Source: Archegozetes longisetosus
Lineage: Eukaryota > Arthropoda > Arachnida > Sarcoptiformes > Trhypochthoniidae
NCBI GenBank assembly: GCA_018873245.2
Contig: JAEMBT020000005.1
Span: forward strand, 1,376,001-1,440,000
Direction of reading: 5' to 3'
Length of the DNA stretch: 64,000 nucleotides
The notes beneath the pieces were generated by a model, which was not told the origin of the DNA, did no database searches, and worked only from the letters and a program-made list of their open reading frames with translations. Positions 13,430 through 26,330 of the stretch are shown in pieces. How positions within the stretch are numbered: position 1 is the first letter of the stretch; every line of letters starts with the position of its first letter. Both the position numbers and the translations under genes were made by a program.

Positions 13430-14028
13430 TTTAATTGGAATAACTGGCTTACAATTAATTTAATGATATTTATATCCTTAACATTTTCTGTACCATAAAA
13501 CAAGATTTTTTTGATCAATATTTTGATTCATTTTCAAGTTTTATAGTAATTATTAATAATTAAAAGGTAGTTTAATATAATAAGTTGTTCTATTAAAGTA
13601 TGCATTTAGATGAGCTCATGTTTTATTAAAAATTTGAATTGAAGCAAATACTTTCAATTTTTCAGTTCTTCCGTAACCGCTGATTAGTGCAAGCAATTGT
13701 ACAGTATTTTAACATCTTGTATAATCAAACCAATGTTTCAATTCCTAATCAGTTGATGTAATGCGTTTCCGATTATTTTTTAAACCTTGTTAAATTTATT
13801 GATCATATATTTATCAGACTTTTGGTTTGAAATTTAAGAACGATATCCACCAACCGATGGTGTATTTCATATTGGCTTTCATTATGAAAAACTTTGTAAT
13901 TCAATGACTTAAATGATCGGTCCCTTCATTCGACTCATTTCTTCATTATTATTTCTTGTTCATAAAATCATAAAATATTCAAAAATCATGACTATTATGT
14001 TGGCGTTTCTATGTTTTTTGTAGAGTCG
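13430..14028. other. Rad51 3' flank
   Basis: AT-rich sequence between the Rad51 stop codon and the inverted-repeat element. It must hold the Rad51 3' untranslated region; no other feature was seen. Confidence 0.5.
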
Positions 14029-15418
14029 AATTAAATGTTAAACAAACATCTTTCAAGTAATTACTAAAGAGGAAGGAGAAACTGAATAGTGTAAGTGGGT
14101 GAGCGGTTTGAGTTGACCAATACACCCCATTGGATGGTCTCATAATATGACAAAATATTAAATCTTAATTATGTATAGTTTGGAAATAGAGTTTATTTTA
14201 CGTTGTTTTTATAATGGACTCCGTGGAGAAATAAAAGTTTTGAAAAAATCATTTGACCCTCTCGTCCCTTTGCAAATAGGATAACAATTATGACATAATT
14301 AGTCCACGCTTTAAAGCTCATGATGCAGTTATAGGGCTCTTGAACAATACTATGAAAAATCCTATAGAGAACATTTGACGGCATTCTAACTCTGCCTTTA
14401 TTTAGATTTAGCATTATTTTATTTAGTTCTATGCAACTTCCTAAAAGTTATACGTTCAAAATTTTATACTATCACCTCCAAAAGTCTTTGTAAAAATTTA
14501 AATTTCACAGAAAATTATAGCCAAAATTTTGAGGGTATGCTATAAAATTCACTATCACAAAATATTACTTTACGAATGTATACTGTCATTACTATAAACT
14601 TATTAAGGTTAAAAATTAAAGTTTTGTTTCAATTATACCTCTCTTCCTTAAATTTTGGCGCAGTTTAACAAAGATTTTTGGAGGTGATAGTACATATATC
14701 TATCCAGAACTGCGCAATTTTTCGTTATAGTTTGTAATTAATTAAATATTTAAACGTAGTTATAAACGTTTACTATAGGGCTCTCAAAGGATTACTATGA
14801 AAAAATCCTATGGTAAATATTTGACAGGATTCTAATTAGTTCTTTGCTTTAATTTAGATCTTCGATTATTTTATTTCGGTCTATACAATTTCCGATAAGT
14901 TCAAATTTTTGTGTATTTATCTCTACAAAATTACATAATTGCCGTTACAGTTTGTAACTAGTTATGTATTTATATGTGGTTATATGGTTTATAAATATTT
15001 ATTATAAGATTTTCATAGTAATTGTTCAAAAGCCCTATAACTGCACCATAAATTTTATCTAAAGCGTGGACTAACTTTGTTCGATCGGTTCGATAAGTCA
15101 GAGCTAGAATCCTATTCCAGTCCCTTTGAAAAAATAAATTTGACCTTGTCATCAATATATTATCAATAGTATAATTGTTATCCTATTTGCAAAGGGACGA
15201 GAAGGTCAAATGATTTTTTCAAAACTTTCATTTCTCTATAGAGTCCATTATAAGAAACGTAACAATTAATTCTTTATTGCTATACATAATTAAGGTTTAA
15301 TATTTTGTCATATTATGAGACCATCCAATGGGGGTGTATTGGTCGCTTTAAATCGCCCGCTCACTTACACTATTAAGTTTCCCCATTCGCTTTGATTTAG
15401 TGTTGCTTCAAATTTAAT
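14029..15418. mobile_element. Composite non-autonomous DNA element with long inverted arms
   Basis: The left arm (about 14029-14440) is repeated in inverted orientation in the right arm (about 14990-15418). Matching stretches include the pair ACCAATACACC and ATTGGATGGTCTCATAATAT, and CCCTTTGCAAATAGGATAAC, with scattered mismatches. The right arm has about 90 bp absent from the left. A segment of the left arm (14330-14460) also recurs in direct orientation at about 14775-14910. There is no transposase frame, so this is a foldback or MITE-like relic, moderately old. The outer edges are blurred, and I see no clear target duplication or superfamily signature. Confidence 0.75.
14468..14691. mobile_element. 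Nested MITE with 23-24 bp inverted ends and TA flanks
   Basis: Inside the larger element, 14468-14491 and 14668-14691 are inverted copies with one mismatch in 24. The ends read CTATCACCTCC inward, and each is flanked by TA. TA target duplications are typical of Tc1/mariner elements. The interior of about 175 bp has no coding capacity, so it is most likely a mariner-type MITE inserted into, or used to build, the host element. Confidence 0.65.
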
Positions 15419-15786
15419 GCGTTCAATCAAATGAAAGTTATTAGAAGTCGTTATTTGTTGAAGGCATTAAAATATCACATTTTACGCGTCAAGTAAACAA
15501 ATACAAAGATTGAATTTGTTTTGAATCGTTCAAACGTTAAAACATTGAGTAATATATTTGTGAGAGACTGTTACTTATTATTGAAATACAATTTGATTTT
15601 TAATCACGAATAAGTTGAATGCAACTCTAATCAGATGAGATGTCGTTAAAAAGTGGTACCTGTATTGATAATAACGTATGTTTGGTTTATTTTCGATTTT
15701 GAAGTTATTTTTGAAACGTATCTTCATTAGTTTGTCCAGATATTCCTCTGAAAAACTAATCATTTTATTTCTTTATTCCTGTAAAG
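15419..15786 (+). other. Nup214 5' flank with unresolved first exon
   Basis: The Nup214 frame opens at 15787 after an acceptor-like TGTAAAG, with no in-frame ATG, so a short upstream exon carrying the start is expected. An ATG near 15640 (frame MSLKS, followed by GTACCT) lies in the right place but its splice phase does not fit. The true start remains unknown. Confidence 0.45.
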
Positions 15787-18700
15787 GACCTCAAATTTCT
15801 TGAACTCAGGAAATATTTGGTTTCAAATGAAAATAATGGCATTAATTGTGTTGCAATCGATAACAAACAAGAAATGGTTTTTGTGTCAAACGATAAACAG
15901 TTGATCGCTATCTCAATAAATCACTTATTAAACTTTGTTTGGAATAAATCAGTCATTAATGAAATAGCTGACAAATTTGAACACTTTAGGATTTCGCTTA
16001 ACTTTAGTTCACATTTGATATCAATTTCTGCTAAAGGATTTGGCACTAAATTAGCAGTTTGTGGATCTAATAACGAAAATGAGTCGCCATTCATTGCATT
16101 CTTTGATTTGAATTCTGTCTATAGAACGAAAGAAAATGTAAATGAATTGAAGACTATCGGTTCTTTGAATAAATTAATAAAACTTTATTTTTAACATTAG
16201 AGCCAACACTACAGTCGCATAAATCTGATTAACTCAAAAGGTTTGATCACTGATATCTGCTGGCATCCAGAGATATGTGACAATCAATTTGGTTGTTGTT
16301 TAAACGATGGATCCATTTTTATCATATCGATCGGTGATATTGAGTCAAAAACAACAACAATATTGTCGTACATGCCGTCATCTATTAATGCGACCTCTTT
16401 ATGTTGGAGTCCAAAAGGAAAACAATTTGTTGTCGGCTTTAAGGGCGGATATTTTTCTCAATACAAGCTCGCAGGTGGACATCAATCGCAAGAAGTGAAG
16501 AAAACAGTTTTACCTGGCAATTTGACAGACTATAACATTTTATCAATCAAATGGATTGTTTCGTCATTATTTGCGATCGCGTGCACTAAAGATTTGAATG
16601 AAGCAGAAAAAGATACACATATTATACTTGTTTCGACGCCATCTAAAGATTCGGCACAATTTGTTGATTTTGGTGCCATTTGTTTAGATAATTATGAAGT
16701 GAATGATAGTTATCGTGTCAATTTATTGCATTACGAAAATATGATACTCTGTTCGACTTCGATGGCATCTGAAGTGGCAGTCATTGGCTGTGAATCTGAG
16801 CAAGATATGTCAATACTTGATAAATGGTGTCAATGGATGCTCGACGACAGCTCTAGAATTGATCTACCCATGGATAAAGACGGAAATGATACTTATTTAC
16901 GTGGTATCGGCATTTCAAAAGGGACTCAAAACACATTTAAGGTCAGTGCAAATGAAGTTTATGGTGGTACTAACTGTCCAGTACTTATGGTCTACAACTC
17001 ATCAGGAATATTGTTGCCATATCTTATTATTGAAAAGTCAGGCCATATCAAAGTTCCAGAAGCACCAAAAATAGTAAAACCAACAGCTGTTCCTTCATCA
17101 ACATCACAAACACCGACTCAAGCCAATAAACCATTACAAATAAGTACTCCTATTCAATCATCGATAACTTTTAATCCACAAAAACCTACAGTCACGTCCA
17201 GTGCTTCGAGCATTCCATCATTTGGTAGTCCTTTCTCCCCAATAGTCAGTTCGACATCAGTCACAACAAATCCAACGCCAAAACCTATACAGCAACAAGC
17301 GATGATACAAACAAATCAGGTTTCTAAGCCTTTTGCCGGTCAACCAATTGCTGCACAACAATCCTCAACACCAGATATTTCAACGCCAAAGTCTAATTTA
17401 GTTGTGCCTAACGTGAAGCAAACTACAAATACTGTTGGACCCGATAAGGGCTCAACTTCGACAGAAACTCAGATTTCAACTGTTTCTCCAAATGATCTAT
17501 ATTTAGACGCAATGACTGAGCAAATAAACGAATTCAATAAATTAATGAGTGCTTTAAAAAAAAGTTTTCTCAAATTGAGACTAAAATTGGTGAAAAAGAA
17601 GAACAAGTAAAGCTTAGAGCGAGCACAAGACTTATTGAAGATGTGTTGAGTGAAATTAAAGAAAATTTTAAGAATTGCTCGAAAGATACCACAATATTAC
17701 AGGCGAGTCTTATTGAGTCATTTTCTTTGATAGAGGAAGCCAAGTCAATAATTGACCGCAACACTGACCCAAAATATAGATTTTTATTGAAACAGCGCAC
17801 TTGATCCGATCACTGCTAGAAGAATGGAAGAAATTAATAGTTTGAATGAATACATTATGATTCAGTTAAGAGAATTGGACGCCAAATTTGAACAAGAATG
17901 GATTGAATGGCTCGAAAAAAGAAAGTCGAATAAAACTTCACAATCTGCTGCTCGCGTTCATCCGAATGCTACTTGCGAATTGATTTATAAGGCATTAGCT
18001 AATAATCAGAGAGTAATTAATTGTTTAAGGTTACAATTACAAAAACTTGAGGGGTTTTCGTCACCTCACAGTTTAAGAACAAAGAGTCGTCTAATTAAAG
18101 AACAGAAAAGTGAAGGTTTAAGTAAGAAGGACATCGAAAAGTTGTCTCAATCTTTGAAGAAAAGTTCAATTATAGATATACCTGAGGAACCGTTAAATGA
18201 ACCAGTTTTCAAATTAAAAACAATTTCAAAAGAAAAGAAATCGAATCTTAAAGAATTCTTGGAAAATCGTCCAAATGTTCCGGTTAGGAGGTCCATTGAT
18301 GTCATTAATAGTAGTTCTTCGCGTTTTATTTCTGCGATCGAGAAAATAAAACAAAAACAAAAAACTATCAATAAGGGTAAACCTGACATTGATTCGAATG
18401 TTTCAATTGAAGCTACTAATTTGAAACCAAACCAAAATTCAAGCACTAGTGTGGATAAAACCACGGTTGTTACTCCAGTTGTTGAGAAGCATTCAGCCAA
18501 TGATAGTAGTGTTAAAACACCGGTAGAAAAGCCAGTTCCCGTTCCGGTTCAAAGTTAGATTTTAAACTTCCATCACCTTCATTCTCATCAACCTCTAGTT
18601 TAAATACACAACTGTTTCCAAGTTTAGTACCAGATTCATCCAAACCTAATGTCGTTAAATCAACTGATAGTTTCCAAATCACGTCTAAACCACTGATTAC

Positions 18701-20506
18701 GCCTTCATTTGGTGGGGAAAGCTCGTTGATTAAAAGTTCGCAAAAGACAATTCCAGCGACCAGTTCTATTAAAACAAAATCTGGCACAGAATCGACTCCA
18801 AAAGAGGGAACAGCTTTCGAAACCACTTCAACATTAAGTAATATTCCTAAAACTGTTAGCTTTGGTAATACAACTATAATCAACCCAGTCGAAGCAACTT
18901 CTGATAGCAATGATTTTAAATTGGATACAATAGCAGAATGCACTGAAAATAGTGAAACCGTTTCTTCGACTACGGTTAGCAGTCCATTTGTCTCATTTCA
19001 GGGATTCGGTGGCAATCTTTCGAGTGTTGGCTCGGCTCTGCCTAAATTATCGTTTAATTTGAGCCAAACGAACACAAGTTTACCCTCACTTAAGGGCGAT
19101 TCAGAAACAATACCAAAAAGTAAGGACCCATTACCAAAATATGAAGATATAAGTCCTCCGTCAACACCACAAACAAAGCATTCAAATGAACCTCCAATTG
19201 TTGTAGCGGACTCAACTGTAACAGTAGTAGAAACAGATTCATCAAAGCCATTTTCTACATTGAAGGCTACACTCTCAGCAAAACCACTCAATCAAGTGGC
19301 TGAAACTGATTCGCAAAAATCTGCTGATAGCAATAGCTCAATTATTACAAAAGCGAGTCAATCGCAACCAATTACAACGACAACACCTAAAACAGTGTCT
19401 GGTCTGACATTTGCATCGGAACCAAGTGTTATCACTTCATCTGTTGTGACAACTATTTCGTCATCAATTCCTACAACGACTACAACATTGCCTTCCTTCA
19501 CGAGCCCACCATTAATCGAATCGGCAAACAATACGACGTTATCTCCGAAACCATTGTTTGGATCTCAGCCTCAAGTGAGTCAAAAGTCAGAGCCTGTAAG
19601 TTCTCCATTCAGCCAATCGACTTTCGGTCAAACGCCATTTGCCTCCAACTCTTTCAGCTTCGGAAATGTTTCTTCAAATGCGACATCTGCTACGCCTACT
19701 TTTGGTCAAGGATTTTCATTCGGTGGATCGACAGGTTTTGGTCAAAAAAGTCCAGTTGCTTCAAACCCGACCTCCACCGCAGGCACCAGTTCTCTTACAT
19801 TCGGTCAGCAAACGTCTGTATTGAATAATTTATCGTTTTGTGGTTTAGGTGGTCGGCCAACGCCTGAAAACGCTAATAAGAATGTGTTTGGCGGCAGTTT
19901 TTCAACTTCTTCTGCACAAACAAGTCTATTCACTTCAACCTCTCAGTCGTCTCCATTTACTGTTAAGCCTTCTCCTAGTGGAGCATTCGGTGGCAGTTTT
20001 ACTAGCGGTTCAGGAGTTGCTCAAGCAGGATTCGGAGCCTTTCAAAAAAGTCCACAACAATCTACATCAGTTTTTGGAGGTTCGCCAGTCTTTGGTGGAG
20101 CGCAACAATCAACCTTCGGTGGATCACCAACTTTTGGTAGTGGATCTCCGCAACAGTCCGCATTTGGTGGTAGTCCGACATTCGGCGGCGCACCTGCTTT
20201 GGGCTCAATGAGTACATTTGGTAGCACACAAAGCAGTACTAGTTTTGGTGGGAGTGGGTATGTTGCAATTAGTGCACATTTCAGTATCAATCATTAGATT
20301 TTGATTCATTTTTTCGAATATCTCGATTTAGTTTTGTGAATGCGGCGAGCAGTAGCTTAAGTTTTGGTGCCATCGCATCATCGGTTCAACAAACACCACA
20401 AGGTTCTTCACCATTTAGTGGTCAATTTTCATTTAATTCTCCATCGAGTGCATTCGGTTCTACTGATCAAACGCAAGGCGTTTCGTTCACACAGAGAAGA
20501 AAATAG
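15787..20506 (+). CDS. Nup214: Nucleoporin Nup214, three exons, frame-disrupted
   Basis: Nup214 is the cytoplasmic-face FG nucleoporin that works with Nup88 and the DDX19/Dbp5 helicase in mRNA export. Exons are 15787-16137, 16201-20257 and 20332-20506. The N-terminal beta-propeller includes SLCWSPKGKQFVVG (human SVCWSPKGKQLAVG) and WCQWMLDDSSRIDLP. A coiled-coil region follows (RTLDPI to about EWIEWLEKRK, then ALANNQRVINCLRLQLQKL). The C-terminus is rich in FG, including CGLGGRPTPENANKNVFGG, matching human GLGGKPSQDAANKN. Three one-base frame changes occur in the large exon: a missing A in an 8-A run near 17556-17563, an extra base near 17799, and a missing base between about 18515 and 18556. 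The second restores the frame of the first. With these allowed for, the protein is about 1530 residues, close to arthropod orthologues. The start is missing. The conserved frame persists through every break, so sequencing error is likelier than pseudogene decay. Confidence 0.93.
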
Positions 20507-20601
20507 AATTTGATGTAAAAAAAAGTCTGAAAACATCGAAATTGTAACATTTACTTAATAATAATAATTTTCTTATTAGCCTTAAAGATGAAAAATTTGA
20601 A

Positions 20602-20607
20602 AATAAA
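20602..20607 (+). terminator. Polyadenylation signal of Nup214
   Basis: The hexamer AATAAA lies about 95 bases after the Nup214 stop codon, followed by a T-rich stretch, the usual spacing for a short 3' untranslated region. Confidence 0.6.
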
Positions 20608-23234
20608 TCTTTATTTTTAATGATATCTTGAGCTCGAAATACATATTATAAATGATTTATAATTGAAAGAACAATAATCGTAAATTGTCTAAATTTGCTA
20701 TAGTTTTTTCGTGCATAGTTCCACGTTTAGCGCAATAATTGTCCAATAATTTAATTGGAAGTAAGTTTAACGATGGTGTGATTGAGTTGAAGTTGCAAAG
20801 TCTAAACAAACTCTTCTCAAACTGCTGTTTAGTTTGTTCGAAATGAAATGATCTCTGAGCCAGAAAGGAAAGTTCGGTCGGATGTTTAAAGTTTGAATTG
20901 ATAAATAGCCTAAGAAAAAGTTAGCCCTTTGCTATCGATCAGAAGTATATCTAATGATTCGCTTTATATAAGAAACTAGGTTTATTTTGTCAGTTAATAT
21001 AATTAATAAGGTGGACGAGTATTCATACTTGAGTATGATATCAATCACTTGTAGTCAATTTGAACGTTCTCCTTGTATTAAGAGCTGCGTTATTCGTAAG
21101 GCATAAAAAATTGAGAAACTGTCAGAACTGATACTATTCAGATATAGCGATTGCCTCAACCAAATAGTTAGTTACTAGAAGTTGTCGATAAACAATCTAC
21201 ATTAGGCATTCCAGCATTTTCAAAGTAATATTCTCTAGAACATTTCGCAGGGATTCTCAACATTATTCAATTAATATTACTTAAAATTAGCTGTGCCTTA
21301 ATCCCTAAAATACAAACCAATAGAACTGTTTGACTGATCTTTGATTCTCAAATAAATTCGTAAATTTGAAGCTACTTTTCCATTAACTGAGTTTTTAGTT
21401 CAAAAGTGATTTTTGAGAAATCAGATGTAAAATAATGGTTGAGTTCATGGAAAAAAGACTAACAATTTGAGGCTATCATTGAATGACAGATAATGTAATT
21501 TCGGGAAATTTATGTTTAATCATATCGGCGTAAAGTTATCGTTAAATGAGATAAAAACATTTGATTAGTTTTTGAAGGTTACAAACTAAATAATTGAGGA
21601 TCTCATTTTCAGAGCTCAATAATTGCATCACTTATGTGTCAGTTATAATAAAGCATTTGCCAAAAATAAATTTATGGTGAAATCATTAGAGGTGACGACT
21701 AAAAAGTGTAATGTTCGAGAGTAATAGAGACGAACTCTGTGCTTATTTTATTATTCTAAGTACTTATTGCACTTTTATATCAAGGTTCACATATATTTTT
21801 GTCAAACAGCAAACTAATAATGACTTCATTGTTGAAAGAGTTGCTTTTTTAACAGAATCTCTTATGATATTCTGTGAAAAGTGGTCTGAAGAGTCTAGTA
21901 ATGTTTGACTACTGGCCACCTGTCCCTGTCTTCTCTTGTCCTTCACTTTTGAACATATTTCGAGCTAAATCTGTCTGTAAGGCAACTCTTAAAGAGGAAT
22001 GCGATCACAAGTTTGAGCTATGATTTAGTTTTGTTTTTCTTCAATATTATCTCACATTTTGAGAGATTTAATGTATTTGCTTAAACACATTTAGTCGAAA
22101 TTTATAGCTGTGAGTAAAAATGATTTAATTAAACTGATTTTTGTCTAACTTTTAAGTTGGGCCCTAGCATTCAAACTTAAGCTTCTAAATTAATAGAGAG
22201 TTTTCAAATATTTAAAAAACAAAATAAACAAACTTAAATCTTTACTTTCATAAAAAATGTAAGGATAACGTCAAATGAGTTAGAAAGAGGCATATTTTTT
22301 GCATTGAGAAAGAAGTCGATGCCAGGAATAGTAAATTAAAGGTTTTAATTTTGTCTGTTGAATAGCTAAATATTTATAACGAATTGAGGAGTTGCAAAGT
22401 TATACGTATTTTATACAATGTACATGATCGCAAGCAGTGTTAGAATAGCAATCGGAGACTCATTCATCGCCAACGGATTGTATATTACCTTTATGTCTGG
22501 CCATACATTTTAATTCTTACCCTTTGAACATGTTTTGCAGACAATCGTCAGACACTTTTTTCAATTTAGTTAATAACCTAAACTATGGCGTAATAAGTTT
22601 TGCTACTACTTAGAAGCAGCATTTTTTGTATGCAATTTATAAAATTGAATGCCAATCTGTTGACTTAATTTTGAATTGTCATGTCATGTCTAATTCATTA
22701 CTTATATTATGGTTGACAGCGCATCCAACAGTTTTGCTTTAGTTTTGTTTATGAACACTAAAGGAATGCTTTGAGAAAATAGATTTAGAAAAATAGATTT
22801 AGACTTATTTTTCTGGTAATTAACATAGCTGCACATTTTGCAATTCATTTTATTATGTTTTGCTTTTTATGACACCTATTCTTATTTTAAAATAAGCAAA
22901 CTATGTAAAATATCTAATAGATGTATAACATTTGTTCGGCAAACCTTTTCTAACAGGATGTCATAAAATAAGATTAAGAGATCATTTCTCAACAAAAATT
23001 CCATTAACTTTTATCTGAAGAGGTCTTCATCCTTGGCAATAATGAACTCCTAAAAAATGAAATGAGATAGACTTTCCTCAAGTTAAATATTTTTATTAGA
23101 AAATCAATTGCAATGCTTTAAACTTGTAATTCTCGAGTTTCAAACAATTTTATAATATAAGTGAGCGTTGCGTGACTCTCATTAATCTTATTTTCTTATA
23201 TTTTCTTTTTTATTCCGTACTTTTTTCCTATCAG

Positions 23235-23281
23235 TAAGACTTATCTTAAGACTTATCTAAGAGCTATCTAAGACTTATCTA
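23235..23281. repeat. Tandem AAGACTTATCT repeat
   Basis: Four imperfect copies of a roughly 12-bp unit, AAGACTTATCTT, follow one another. It is a local tandem duplication with no sign of mobility. Confidence 0.6.
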
Positions 23282-23631
23282 CACGTAAAAAAGTTAAGCT
23301 AATAATTGTTGATGTCTATAAGAAACAATGACATACTGTTTAGCAAGAAATTAGTGCATCTTAGGTTTACTGTTCAAGTGGTGAGGAGATTATTTATCGC
23401 TTTTTTAACTTTGTTCAAAATGCAATGCCAGACGAAGAATTGAAAGAGCGATGCACTCGTTAGCGATGGTTACTGCCAGCTATTACTATAGCCACCCATT
23501 AAGTTAGGCTTAAGACAGGACATGAATGTCTCTCATATAAGTTATACCTAACCAATTGGTCAAAGATTCCCACAGTGAGTGAATCGGTTAAACGCGCAAA
23601 ATATCAAAGAGTAGAACCGACCAACAAGGGA

Positions 23632-23663
23632 TACCAACTTCTGGAAGGTACCAACTTCTGGAA
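23632..23663. repeat. 15-bp tandem duplication
   Basis: TACCAACTTCTGGAA occurs twice in direct orientation with a 2-bp spacer, a recent local duplication. Confidence 0.7.
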
Positions 23664-23871
23664 AGTGGTAAATTGCAAAATTTCACTTTTGATGCCACTG
23701 AATAATTTAGTGGAGTATTTGTGTATAACAAACTAGTTTCACATGCATTTTTCATCCTGTTGTGTAAGAATTAACAGAGTAATCAATTGGGGGATATTCA
23801 GAAATCGCAGGAAGTCATACATCCGGTCGTATTAACGATAGATTTAAAGTTAGTAGAAGTTGTATTTCTAT

Positions 23872-23888
23872 TACTACTACTACTACTA

Positions 23889-23919
<31 letters not shown>
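23872..23919. repeat. (TAC)n microsatellite
   Basis: About sixteen TAC/CTA units are broken by one irregular unit. It resembles the trinucleotide run in the SLC6 intron. Confidence 0.85.
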
Positions 23920-23920
<1 letters not shown>

Positions 23921-25880
23921 TCTCTAAGAAATATAAGTTTGCCGGTGGCTCTCATTCTTTTGAGTCAATTTTCTGCAAGCTATATATTTAATAACCATCA
24001 TTTCCCGTTTGCCCGATTTCATTATCACCTAATCGACGAGCGAACATCTTATAAACAAAATTAATTTATGGTCTAAGAAGAAATTAAGTTAAAAACAGAT
24101 AATAAGTGCTTTCACATAAACCTGTGAGCTTTGAGTAGAAAGAGTTCTGTAATTAGATTTAAATGTTTTCTCAAAGCAATTGGGATGAGCTGTGGATTGG
24201 GCCGCGAGAATGATTGAAAAGTTATTGCTTTACTTGATGGGCACTAAAGCTTGACTAAAACTTAAAACTAATAGCCCTCAATACAGCATCCGGAGGAGAC
24301 TAGTGTGAGATGAGAGAGCAGCCAATTTTTTCCATTTGGTTGTCGGTTATCCTTGAGTTTTTACCTTAAATAATAATAGTGGTGGTGTGGCTGATGACTG
24401 GCCTTCGCTTTTTTGCCCATTTCGAACTTTAGAGAAATATATTGGCATTGCATATATTGCATACATGTATAAACTTCATAACACATACATATAAAACAGA
24501 TGGTCTCAATTCCTTTCATCAGTGATAATATTCAACACCTGCCCTCATATTCTGTTATGTATACGCAACTAATTTTTTAGTAGCTAACAAAAAATAATTA
24601 CACTATTCTTACTCCATTCGACATGTTAGCTGAAAATGTTAATACTTCTGTATAAAAGGCTATTTATTAAGTACGTTTGCGATGGTTTTGTACCAAAAAA
24701 ATTATAACTATAATAAGCGTTTAATGCAAAGTTATGGCATTGAGAAAGAAAAATAAATTAAAATCCGCAATCATTTAGCAAAACCTAAAAATTTGATAGC
24801 AAAGTTGTTATATTATTTTACGAGCTGCCTAAGGATGAAGGTTTCCAAATGCATATATCTTTGTAAGTTATCTTAAGTTTGGCCAAAGCAAAAAGTTTAT
24901 TTGTGGCTACCTTCCAGCTGCTGTTCGGTGTGTGCTTTGGTGTGCATTTTAACAAGAAATGTACTTGCATCAAAGTATAACTAATGTGCCCTTAGAGTCG
25001 AGCGCCATATGCACTACCAACATACATAGAATTTTTCGTTTCTCCCCACTATTCCACTATTTTCTCTTTTTTCACTATTCAACAAAAACATACCCACTAT
25101 TGACGAGACACCACATATTTCAGAGGTCCATCCATAGCACGAATACACGAGTTTTATTCCATTCAAAAATAATAGCGACAATACTAACTCGTCAGGTCGT
25201 ATGTGCGAATACGGTATGGTCTATTCTAGTTATCATGAGCTAAAATCAACAAAAAAATTCAATGCTAAGTGCAATCATACGAATGTTCAGTGTCTGAATG
25301 ATGCAAGTTTTAAGCATAAATTAAGCAATTATTGCCCTCAACACAACTGGTTAAGTGAGAGCTGAATCATGGTTTTAAGTTAACAATAATTAGATTCATA
25401 TGATGTCAAGCTACAATTAGGTGAAGTTGTTTTTTATCAAAGTTAGTTGGTGTCTAGTCCCAAAATTGTTGCCTGCAATAGATCTGTTGTATGGGTCTAT
25501 CCGTATAGCTTGACCAAACTTAATACCACTTTGCAGATCAGTGCTAACCCAAAGTAACACAGAATAGAATCGATTGGCACATACTTGCAATTGAATCTAC
25601 ACATACATTCTATATTATTGGTTTGTGACTTTGCGACTAGTATGATATCTGTTTTGTTTGTATCTTTGACAAACACTATTGTCATATATCATTAAACATT
25701 GGACATTACTTTAGTATTACTAATGCTTTCCTCCCAAACGCACCGCATTTAGTAGTTTATGACAATAAGCATCAAACAGAATACTAACATATCTACTCTA
25801 CGCTCAATATTCGTAATGTTATGCTCAATATCTGTTTCGCATGATTTCCTGATAATCACTTATAATCAACAATCAAATAT

Positions 25881-25910
25881 TTCTCTCTCTTTCTCTCTCT
25901 CTCTCTTTCT
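25881..25910. repeat. (CT)n tract
   Basis: Pyrimidine-only tract, mostly CT dinucleotides with occasional TTT. On the minus strand it reads GAGAG, the core of GAGA-factor sites. Confidence 0.8.
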
Positions 25911-26190
25911 AATTGAAAAACTCATTGCGTTTCGGATTTTCTTTTTAGACACAGAAAAGCTGATGAAAAATGATCGAATATGCAATTGAACAGTAGGAGA
26001 CCTTTCCAAATACCAAAATTTGAGAGTAAACTAGAGATCGGACAAGTTAGATAGAAAAGCGTTGCAACCATTGCAGCTGCCGAAATATAACATACGAATT
26101 ACAGTTATGCATATTTGCTTATTATGAGAGTCATTCATGTTATACTTCATCGTAAGTTCGTGGCTATTCTACCAGTTATCAGTTAAACAT

Positions 26191-26330
26191 CTCTTCTCTC
26201 CCTATCTCTCTCCGTCTCTCTCTGTCTCTCGAATAGTAATCTCTCATTCTCTCTCACGTCTAGGCCATTCATATGATTGAGTCTCTCTCTCTCTCTCTCT
26301 CTCTCTATCCTTCTCCCCTCTCTTACTACT
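26191..26330. repeat. Long CT-rich polypyrimidine region
   Basis: About 140 bp made largely of CT dinucleotides with short interruptions, ending in a pure CT run near 26281-26306. It is one of several GA/CT tracts flanking SoxC. Confidence 0.8.

Noticed and set aside
18147-19291. Minus-strand open frames of up to 143 codons
   Set aside because: They are antisense to serine- and threonine-rich Nup214 sequence, whose low complexity keeps the other strand open.
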